NCBI GenBank assembly: GCA_010094025.1
Contig: ML991784.1
Coordinates: 186,001 to 250,000, forward strand
DNA: 64,000 nt
Reading direction: 5' to 3'
DNA from: Viridothelium virens
Lineage: Eukaryota > Ascomycota > Dothideomycetes > Trypetheliales > Trypetheliaceae
In this document: positions 55,748 to 64,000 of the stretch, piece by piece
Position numbering within the stretch: the first letter of the stretch is position 1
Layout: every line of letters begins with the position of its first letter
Program-made: the position numbers and the translations under genes
Notes under the pieces: generated by a model
The model's database searches: none
Told to the model about the DNA's origin: nothing
Seen by the model: only the letters and a program-made list of their open reading frames with translations

Positions 55748-57319
55748 CAGTGTCTTGTCACACAGGATTCAGTTCTGTAGCCACGTACTTGAGAAGATAC
55801 AGGGACCAAATAGAAACAACTGCGAGGACTTGGATCTTGCGGAACTTAACGGATGGACGACCAAGGACGTGATCTGGACAACGTACGCATGAGCATCTCC
55901 TCAATATAGTCATGTTAACACTATCGTACCTATCATGGTCACCCACTAGCCCTTTCTACGAATGTGGCTCGTCCATTCGAAATACTAGCTTCAGATAGCA
56001 GTGCGTATTTGGGAACAATGAAATTGAACATCAACCACAACCCCGTGTTGGGAATCGGACATCGTATGTGACGAGACTCTTCGAGAAGGCTTCTATGACT
56101 CTTGAGTCTAGTAAGCAGTGAGATGGGTTGAGCGTCATGGCGGTAATGTTGGTCTCGTGCACGACGTAGTTCAAGCTCAGGTTCTGGCATGTGAAAGACT
56201 CAGCCCCGTGTGGCTGAACAACATCCGACCTATGACCCCTTGGACGCGGGACGCTTGAGGCTCCAGCCTGCAATCTAGGCTTGCGATTGGAATCTTTGTT
56301 TGCATCGAATCGTGCATGTCTCTCTGGTCGTCAACCATACCCACACCTCGCTGGAGTTTGCATACGATAGTCATTTGTCAGGCTGTGCCTAGCCGCAAGA
56401 CGACTCCAAAGGCCTGTCTTGCGGCGATCCAAATTTTACAGACAAACAGCGTCATGTCAATCTACCCGTATCTTGGTAGAGCTGGGCCAGAACATGGAAA
56501 GCATGCAGTCAAGGTTGAGACTCATCATGCATCTTTCCGGTCGGCAGGCAGATACTTGATTCAGAGCTATTTGGGAATCTGCATCAATGTCTGATTGAAT
56601 TTTTTGCCAAAAGGCGGATCAGACCAGGCTAAGCGAGCGTTTGTAAGCTCTTTACTGCAAAAATAAATGGTGAGAAAGTGATCTCCAATACAAATAAGAA
56701 TGGATCTTTCATTTCTATGGAGATAAAGTATTCAATTCCCTCTGTCCACACTCTGGAATTTATGAGCACCCTTTCTTTTACATTGATGGCCGCGTGGAAT
56801 GCACCTGCGATCTTTGTCTCTCACCACAAGCGCTTCCTTGCATTGTTAGACGTGGAATGCCTCGTAGTGCGACGACTCATCGGTGGTTCCGCCGAAAACG
56901 GTGGTCCTAGTGGTGCCAGAACAAAGAGCTGCCCAGCTAGGCGAGTCTCCACTCGACTCAGACTTCCGAAGCTGTCTAAGGACAATTACAGTACCAGACG
57001 GGTTGGATCGTCAATTCACAAAGAGATGTGGTTGTCATGCCATGTATCCATGGTTAGAAGTCAGAGACAAAGATATCTTTCCCACGGGAGAGAGCGTTGA
57101 TTCGTTCCTTACGACATGGTCGTAATATCAATAGGAAGAGCTTACCTACGTTCCGAGCAGATAGTAGATTCGTTTCCACTGTTCTGCTGATCAAGATATG
57201 CCATCTTGTATGTCTTCACCACGAAGATCTGCAAGCGTTGTCCGCTACATCACCTCATATTGAAGCTTACCTGGTTGATATACGGCCAACTGTCATTCTG
57301 GGTCCTTCTGCTCTAGAGC
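55748..57319. other. Divergent promoter region and leader of the HMG gene
   Basis: About 1.6 kb between the lipase gene (-) and the HMG-box gene (+). Several short ORFs exist but none shows a recognisable motif. A long regulated 5' leader would be in keeping with Ste11-type genes; I cannot show it. Confidence 0.4.
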
Positions 57320-59516
57320 ATGTCAGATAACCTCAATCAAGAGGCTTCGCAGAATTACTTCAGCGGCTCCCACCTGCCGAGGGCCTCCTCAGTAATTTTA
57401 TCGTCTCGTTCAAGAGCATCATCTAGCCCAGGGTTGATCTCAAGGGCCACAGAAGGTACACCATCGCCAGAGTCATCTCCACCGTTCCAATCAACTCGAA
57501 AGAGAACAGCTACAACATTCGACGAAGATTCCCGAAGTTCAGCTCACAGTCGGGGAAGCTCTGGGGAGTCAGGTTATCACGTCTGCCTGTGCCAACCCGA
57601 TCCCAAGATTCCCAGACCCAGAAATGGTGAGTCTTGTCATGCATGCAGCGACAAAGCATTCTTGTGTGGCTGAAAATCTGCTTTACGATGCTCCGTCTGC
57701 GGAGGGGGGACAAAGATTTGCATCATCTTATTGACTCTTTGTAGCTTTCATCCTTTACCGCCAGCACAGCCAAGCAAAGGTCATCCAACAGCATCCAGGC
57801 CTTGCCAACCCAGAAATCTCGAAGATCATCGGAGAACAGTGGCGAGCCCAGCCTGAAGAAGTGAAAGACGAGTGGAAACGCCTGGCGGAGGTCTGTTTCC
57901 CTAAAAACCGCTGGCCATAGTCCCTAGCTAATGCTTTTCCACAGGAAGAGAAAATACGTCACCAACAACAATATCCGGACTACCGATATCAGCCTCGTCG
58001 GACTGGCAGAACAGGGAGCGAGATCAGCTCTCCATCGACATCTCCGAACAAGGCACGTTGTTCTAAGTGCGGCGGTCGTAGCATCATCACACCAATATTG
58101 CAGACTCCACCTACGCGAAGAAATACGTCTCCAAACTCATCTCATCCCGTGCTGCCACCCCCAGCATCCGGATCAGCATTAACGCCAACCACCCAGTTCC
58201 TCCCAATGCTCAACAATCTGAGCTTGCAATCTCCCCAGGGGCGTAGGATTCATCGTCCAGGTCCCGTACCTACTGCAGCAATTCAAGCAGCAGCTCTTCG
58301 CGAACGCCAACAAGGTACAGACATTCAAATGACTTCTCCTGACGCCAAACGCCGACGCTACGACCAGGGTGCTTACAATCCCATGGGTCGACGTCCGCAA
58401 CCAGGAACTCCATATCCGTTCCCAATGACCAGTCCCAATGGCAGCGGCTCACGTCGGGAATCCCTTCCACGCGTGGATACTCTTCTTAGAGGCTCATCTC
58501 CCAACGGGACGATGGGACCTCCGCCACGACCTGGGCATCACCCAGGCAGCTATCCAGACTTGAGTCTGAACTTACCCCCACTTCAAAATACCACTAGCCC
58601 TCGCTCTGCGGGATCAGACAAACCACAGAGCCTGGATTCCATCGTCAAAGGCATGAATCCACTTGCCAAAATCAGTCTCCTAGGTAAGATTGCGCCACCC
58701 CTGAAGAGCATTGCGTCGGGTATCACATCTGGCATCAAATCCGGGACCACATCTGACACCACATCTGAAACAACAACTCCTCGCGATCGTCCCAAGACAC
58801 GCACCCGCGGTGCTGTCGTTGCCATTGAAGGCGATACTGTTGAGGCCGTTAAGAGCCTAGCAAAATGGCTATTCACGGATCTCAGCGACTCCAAGGACCT
58901 TCATGTCAAAGGCATTGATGGCGTCGAGGCACCCTCCAAGCCTCCGGAGCTCGAAGAGGGGGAAGTGACGCCGACGAACAAGCCACCGAGACAGCCCAGT
59001 CTAAATGACTACCTCAAAATTATCAGTGACTGGCATACGACCAGCCAGGACATGGTGAAGTTCGTGCGTGGAGAGTGGTCACGCCTGAGTGATGGCTCGG
59101 TGCAACTGCACGATCCGGATGAGCCATCGTCTGAAGACGAGGAAAGGGAGGAGAAGCAGCATGTCACGCCCGTCGTCATCATTCCCTCGTATCAACTGTT
59201 TGCGTCGGATACTTATGCTTCGCGGGTGCCGATTTGCGACGCCTACTCGCCTGCGGATCATTGGCAGTGGATGGCAACGCTATGGAGAGGGACGATCGGG
59301 CCGGATATCACCGTTTATGTGCGGGATTGTGGGCCGGAGGAGCTGGCAAGGGACAAGCTTTTCGAGGTAAGGGACGAAATTAGATGCCTGATTGTGAGGC
59401 GGGACAAAAATAACGAGGAGGGGACTATTGGTCAACCAGCTTTGAGAAGGGTATCTTTCGAGATTGCGGAGTGGGTGAGAGCTATCAACGTAGGGAAGGG
59501 AGAGGAGAAATTTTAG
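57320..59516 (+). CDS. MATA-type HMG-box transcription factor, Ste11/FMF-1-like
   Basis: Exons 57320-57626, 57745-57890 and 57945-59516 give 674 aa. The HMG box (about residues 95-170) is split by two introns and is rebuilt cleanly: KIPRPRNAFILYRQ, then ANPEISKIIGEQWR, then EEEKIRHQQQYPDYRYQPRR. This MATA-type box is the one found in S. pombe Ste11, Neurospora FMF-1 and Podospora PaHMG5, regulators of mating-type genes and sexual development. A CxxC segment (RCSKCGGRSI) lies about 30 residues after the box. The rest is long, Pro/Ser/Thr-rich, with an acidic stretch and a C-terminal region of about 130 residues with conserved-looking aromatic blocks (ADHWQWMATLWRGTIGPDI). Intron 1 is long for this window (118 bp). 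The placement with Ste11/FMF-1 is from memory of the box sequence. Confidence 0.88.
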
Positions 59517-60321
59517 AGAAGGCCAAAATCTGAAATGAGAGCCTGGCTCTTCGTGTAGCAGAGAGTTAGGACTACCTTATGCTCCGTAGATGGCTCTTCT
59601 TCCTTTTCTACTTTTCGTGTTGTAATTTAAATTGTAACAACCTTTGAATTAGAATCCTAGAATCCTTGCTGAGGATCATCGCCAAATTTTGCAGAGAAGT
59701 AATCTACCACCTCAATCCTCACCACGCCTTGATCTTCGAGGTAGCGATGATATCCGAACATATTCAACGCTACTTCAGGTAATTCGAAACATGAACATAA
59801 GGGAGTCTGAGCTCACAGTCGCCAAAGTGGATTCGACAGAGTAGAAGGCTTGCCGGTGTCTGATAATGAGGAGGCTGTCTCCTGAGAGGATGGTTAATTA
59901 AACTCCGGTACGTCAATGCGCATCATCCTTGATCCCGGCGCGCAAGAGACCGATACTTCGATCGCAGAAATTTGCTGCCAAGTTCTCTCATTTGCATTCG
60001 GAGCCGTGATCCAAAGATCGTGTGAATGACACGTTGGCTCTTAGTAGAACGCACTTTCTTGACGTCTTTCCTGTGTCCCGCTACACATGCCAACTCATCG
60101 GTGTGATACATGTGGGAGTTCGGGGGTTTCGCTTGAATTTACAATCAGGACGACGATGACTACCTTAAGTACCTCCAAGTGTTATACATTTCGTATCGCT
60201 AGATCTCTAGCCAAAAGTGAATCCTTTTAGTGCAAGTCATTGGGTTTCTTCGCAGAGTCTTGGTTCGTCCTGTATCGTAAAGGCACGGCTGAGATCACAT
60301 ATATCAAGACCAATCTTGAAT
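59517..60321. other. Intergenic stretch
   Basis: This holds the 3' flank of the HMG gene and the promoter of the tRNA-editing gene. No gene is recognised. Confidence 0.45.
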
Positions 60322-61269
60322 ATGGTACAGTATTCCCATCTACGATTCCAGGATGAATAGAAAAATTTACAACCACCGTTTCAACGCATACACCAGTTGG
60401 TATATCCACAGACTAATGCGGTCTTGTCTTTCCTTCTATAGTCAACCCAAGTACTACCTCAAGCGCTCTACCAGTACGAAGAAAAGCTTCGAACACATGA
60501 CACCCAGATCGTCTCAGTGACACCATTACTGCAACTCTCTGACGAAGATCGCGCGCTTTTCGAATCTGCTTCCCCAGATGATGTCGCCATCGCCGTCACC
60601 TCCACCATATTCTTCGCCCAAGGCGGCGGCCAACCCAGCGACACCGGCACCATGACCTACAGCTCTTCCTCCACCACGAGCATCTTCAACGTGACCATCG
60701 TCCGGAAGTCTCCCAGTGGATTCCATCTCCACCTTGGCAACTTCTCCAGTCCCGATGCCGTCCATTTCAAACCCGGCGACACTGTCCACCAAGCCATTGA
60801 CGGCGCCAAGCGCGATCTCCATTCCCGTGTTCATGACGCCGGTCATATCCTCAGTCTCGCGGTCGGCCGTATGACAAACTTCGCCCCGGACGTCACCGAG
60901 CTGAAGGCGTCGCACCATCCCGATGCTGCGTTCGTGGAGTTCAAGGGCTACATCGGTGGGACGATCGAGTATAACCTCATGGATTACTGCAGGGAGATTG
61001 TGGCAGCGGAGTTGCCGGTGAAAGTGCACTGGTGGGAAGAGAAAGAGTTGAGGAAGCAGTGTGTTTTTGTGCCGGAGGTGATGGACTTCGGGGGGGAAGG
61101 GGGTCTATTTAGGGCGGTAGATATTGAGGGGGCAGGAGCTTATCCATGCGGAGGAACGCATGTAGAGAACACAGGCTTTGTCGGTACGATTATTGTGAGG
61201 AATATTACTCATGCGAAAGGAGCCAGCAAGATTTGGTACGGTGTGTATGACTGGTCTGATTGGAAGTAG
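60322..61269 (+). CDS. AlaX-type alanyl-tRNA editing protein
   Basis: The main exon 60442-61269 encodes 275 residues and is secure from the CTATAG acceptor at 60441. It begins STQVLPQALYQ with no ATG. The simplest completion is a start codon at 60322-60324 directly followed by a GTACAG donor (intron 60325-60441), so that exon 1 carries only the Met; this is a prediction. The protein resembles the editing domain of alanyl-tRNA synthetase: FFAQGGGQPSDTG, the zinc motif HDAGH (HxxxH) and the later CGGTH with cysteine and histidine ligands. Its role would be hydrolysing mischarged Ser- or Gly-tRNA(Ala) in trans. No other domain is attached. Coding strand is C-rich early and G-rich late. Confidence 0.85.
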
Positions 61270-62107
61270 TGTGATCTAGCATCATTTTCTACATAGCAAT
61301 ATTCTAGACAGTCTGACTCACCTTCATGGTTTCTTTGTGCATGGTAATCTTCCACTACTCTTGATAGGAAAACAAGGCAATTCTAATTTGACTAGTGACG
61401 GTGGTGAAAGGTGCTCAATTAGTCTTCTAAGAAGCAATTGGACTGCAAGCACATCTACCACCACTCGTGAAAGAAGTCCAAGGAAAGTGTGTAAGTAAGC
61501 TGCACAGCCGGATTTCTCTTCCCGTACGCTCCGCGGCTGAGAGTGGAATTACTTCTTGTTGGGACGAGTTTCGTATGCTGGGACTTGACTGAAACTTTCA
61601 GCTTTTAAGAGATCACATATTGCTTGTCAAGATACGGAAGAGCCTTGAGAAGGCACTGTTCCATTGAAATGACTTTACATGCTTCTGGTCCTTGCGCCAC
61701 GCTTACAGAATGCCAAAGTAAATCCAAACGAACGTTCAGCCATGGTGTGTGGTCTGTGTAGTCCTTACCTGATTACTGATGTTCCAACCCAACCACCGAG
61801 GCTGACCACGAACGGAGGCGGAAGTCTTCACTTTTCCGGACAGGGAAATTTGATTTCTCCTTTTATTCACCACATCTAAAGCACCATTCACAAGTCTAGA
61901 TAAGGATACTTTCCAATATGACACCTCGTGAGGATGCATGACTACTTATGTTACAGTCAGCCGATATTCACTGGTGATCGTCGTTCCGGATAGTTTTGTT
62001 AGAAAGATTTAAGGATGGCACTGGTCAGCGAATCCTCCCTTCACCACCAGAAGAACCTTTTTCCGTCTTGGTAGCGTAGATCTCTGCTCGCGAAGGTACC
62101 TCTAACG
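61270..62107. other. Intergenic stretch
   Basis: Nothing recognisable between the tRNA-editing gene and the DUF829 hydrolase gene, both on the plus strand. Confidence 0.45.
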
Positions 62108-62956
62108 ATGATGACTTCCCCTGCAACTGTTAAGAGACAAGACCTATCACCTATCATTCACCTCTACGAGCCTATCGCCGAAGGCCAACACGGCAGTACT
62201 CAGGGCAATGTTACTAATACTACGAAACCTCCCGACCTGATCATCCTCCCAACATGGGCGGATGCAAAGCTTCGACCGATTGGCAAGTACGTTCAAGGCT
62301 ATCAACGACTTTATCCTACGGCGCGCGTTCTCGTCATCCAAAGCCAATTCTATGACCTTGCTTTCCGCCCTCTATTCAGGACTCAGAAGCGACTAAGTCC
62401 AGCTCTGAAAGTGGTTGATCGTGCAGCAGATGCACATGAGAGCATACTACTTCATTCGCTGTCAAATGGTGGAGCTTTTATGGCGACCCAGCTCGTCGTC
62501 AAGTATCGCTTAGCTGCAGGCAAACCGCTTCCCATCCGAGCCCATATCATCGACAGTGCACCCGGGTCAGCCACGATACAGAGAGGAATGGCAGCTTCAG
62601 CAGCAGCCGCTCCCAAAGGCTTGATGCGACCTATTGTCCTGGCTGTTCTCTATACATGTTGCCTGATGGTTTGGCTATCTTCGCGTGTGCTGAAGATCAA
62701 AAATGTTGTAGATAGAATCAGAAATGGGTTACTGGACAGGATGACCCTTGCTGGACAACGGCAATTGTGTTATATCTATTCGAAGACAGATGACGTCATT
62801 GGGGCGGAGGATGTGGAGGAACACGCAAATGAAGCCGAGCAGAAGGGCTTCAGAATCGACCGAGTCATTTTTGAGAAGAGCGCCCATGTGGCTCACCTTG
62901 TGGTTGACCCAGAGAGATATTGGCGCACCGTGAAAAAGACATGGGAACAGGCATAG
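62108..62956 (+). CDS. DUF829/TMEM53 family alpha/beta hydrolase (PaxU-like)
   Basis: An intronless 282-aa protein of the DUF829 family, which includes TMEM53 and the indole-diterpene protein PaxU. The start of the fold (DLIILPTWADAKLRPIGKY) is followed by the likely nucleophile segment HSLSNGGAFMA (Ser in a GxSxG-like turn), an Asp in YSKTDDVIG and a His in SAHVAHLV. A hydrophobic stretch at about residues 175-197 (MRPIVLAVLYTCCLMVWLSS) may be a membrane segment. Activity and substrate are unknown for most members. No indole-diterpene genes lie nearby, so the PaxU resemblance is only at family level. Confidence 0.82.
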   Translation: MMTSPATVKRQDLSPIIHLYEPIAEGQHGSTQGNVTNTTKPPDLIILPTWADAKLRPIGKYVQGYQRLYPTARVLVIQSQFYDLAFRPLFRTQKRLSPALKVVDRAADAHESILLHSLSNGGAFMATQLVVKYRLAAGKPLPIRAHIIDSAPGSATIQRGMAASAAAAPKGLMRPIVLAVLYTCCLMVWLSSRVLKIKNVVDRIRNGLLDRMTLAGQRQLCYIYSKTDDVIGAEDVEEHANEAEQKGFRIDRVIFEKSAHVAHLVVDPERYWRTVKKTWEQA

Positions 62957-63487
62957 AGAATGTCACATAGAATTGGGCAGTAGAGCGATTGACGCTAGTG
63001 AAAATCCTACAACACTAATTGCTCTGATATAGAAATATAGATAGGTAGCAAAGCAAAAGGAATTGCAGAAATTCAAATGTGGGGACCTTACCGTATACAA
63101 GCGGACGAATGGAAGACTGTTGAGGCTAGCCGGACTCGTTCACCAGCGGAGGCTTTCATTGTCGAGTCATCCCCAGACGAGTTCCCGGCTTTCTCGCTCA
63201 CTGCCTTGCCAAAATATAGCTGCGTAGATTAATACTCTCTATCCGCGCGAAGTGCGTTCTAGCACCTTTTCACCCGTTTCGACACGAACCATCGGGAAGT
63301 CTAGGAGCTGGTTTCATCCGCAAAGACTCGCTCTAATTCGGCCGAGGTACCTGCGTCATTTTGGAGCTCCCCGCCTATCGACATTGCGGGCACAAGTCCG
63401 GGACGGCAGTCTTTAGATGACTTCGCAAGCGAAAAGGTCGGCGAAGGAGATTCAAGATCGAGGCTGGAGAGCCTCAATTGAATCATC
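62957..63487. other. Intergenic stretch, promoter of the kinase gene
   Basis: I see no gene. Minus-strand ORFs overlapping 63301-63999 are shadows of the dehydrogenase kinase exons. Confidence 0.5.
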
Positions 63488-64000
63488 ATGTCTTGGAAGA
63501 AGTCGGAAGTGCTGATGGATACCATCAAACATTACTCCAAGTTCCCGCCGACTGGTGTAAGCCTACGGCAAATGGTCCAATTTGGGGAAAGACCTTCCAC
63601 AGGTGCTTTCGACATATACCGACTACTTCAGTAGCCTGCAATCGCTGACGGATATCCTTCTTAGGCACTCTATTCCGAGCCTCACAATTCCTCTCCGAGG
63701 AGCTTCCCATTCGGCTAGCGCATCGAGTACAAGAGCTTGGAGACCTTCCTGACGGACTGAACGACATGCCTTCAATTAAAAGGGTGCAGGACTGGTACGC
63801 ACAGTCATTTGAGGTGGGATCCCCTTCGTGATACAACCTGACACCAATAACCTGTTCGGGATTGGCAGGAGATTACCCAAATACCCCGGCCCAGCCTGAC
63901 ACAAGAGGTCAAAGAAAGACTACTGAAGCCTGCGAGAGGTAGCGATGGTAAAAGTTCCAAAGTCCTTAGTGAGACGACCGCAAATCCGAGCATACCCAAG
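63488..64000 (+). CDS. Mitochondrial dehydrogenase kinase (PDK/BCKDK family), 5' part
   Basis: Exons 63488-63602, 63665-63813 and 63869-64000 encode 132 residues; the gene continues beyond the window. Joined sequence reads MSWKKSEVLMDTIKHYSKFP, then QMVQFGERPSTG, then TLFRASQFLSEELPIRLAHR, then DMPSIKRVQDWYAQSFE. This is the N-terminal helical domain of pyruvate or branched-chain alpha-ketoacid dehydrogenase kinases, which inactivate these mitochondrial complexes by phosphorylating E1. The ATP-binding GHKL domain would lie outside. Introns are 62 and 55 bp, GT-AG and in phase. The combination FRASQFLSEELPIRLAHRVQELG fits fungal pyruvate dehydrogenase kinase best, from memory. A separate upstream exon with a presequence cannot be excluded. 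Confidence 0.88.

Noticed and set aside
1-64000. tRNA, rRNA, CRISPR, intact transposon or telomeric repeat
   Set aside because: I looked for T-loop-like GTTCRA boxes, regular spacer repeats, transposase or reverse-transcriptase motifs and telomere arrays and saw none that hold up; a covariance-model and repeat search would be needed to exclude them.

Overview
This window is nuclear DNA of a filamentous ascomycete (Pezizomycotina). The evidence is eukaryotic genes carrying short GT-AG introns (mostly 44-68 bp, a few of about 120 bp) with CTAAC/CTGAC/CTAAT branch sites, intergenic gaps of 0.3-2.6 kb, and families typical of filamentous fungi (HET domain, Uds1 septation protein, fungal UVDE nuclease, MATA-type HMG regulator, GH2 beta-mannosidase A). 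I cannot place it below subphylum. I see no tRNA or rRNA gene, no CRISPR array and no intact transposon.

Layout, left end to 40 kb (mostly conserved genes): septation protein Uds1-like (+), mitochondrial GrpE/Mge1 (+), peroxisomal fatty-acyl ABC half-transporter Pxa1 (-), M14 carboxypeptidase interrupted by an in-frame TAG (+), dynactin p150Glued (+), Old Yellow Enzyme (+), a small conserved protein (+), secreted beta-mannosidase with a 9-nt microexon (-), NuA4-type bromodomain protein Bdc1/Brd8-like (-), a small coiled-coil protein (+), an F-box-like protein (+), an FAD monooxygenase (+), UV-damage endonuclease UVDE (-) divergent from acetylornithine aminotransferase Arg8 (+).

Layout, 40-54 kb (more accessory): a degenerate kinase-like protein with a cysteine-rich insert (-), a HET-domain protein with an unresolved 5' end (-), a secreted RNase T2 (+), an unrecognised secreted 533-aa protein (-), separated by long empty gaps. 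Layout, 54-64 kb: membrane-anchored HSL-type lipase/esterase (-), Ste11/FMF-1-like HMG-box regulator (+), AlaX-type alanyl-tRNA editing protein (+), a PaxU/DUF829 hydrolase (+), and the 5' part of a mitochondrial pyruvate/branched-chain dehydrogenase kinase (+) that runs off the right end.

The genes do not form one pathway or an obvious biosynthetic cluster; most are single-copy housekeeping or secretory functions. Exon structures were built by hand from the ORF frames, splice consensus and remembered family conservation, so exact starts and some small exons are predictions. The observations I consider most worth a second look are a transcription-oriented C-rich to G-rich switch inside many genes, the stop codon at the propeptide boundary of the carboxypeptidase, the 9-nt exon of the beta-mannosidase, an unusual Arg in the active site of the Old Yellow Enzyme, and the cysteine-rich pseudokinase.
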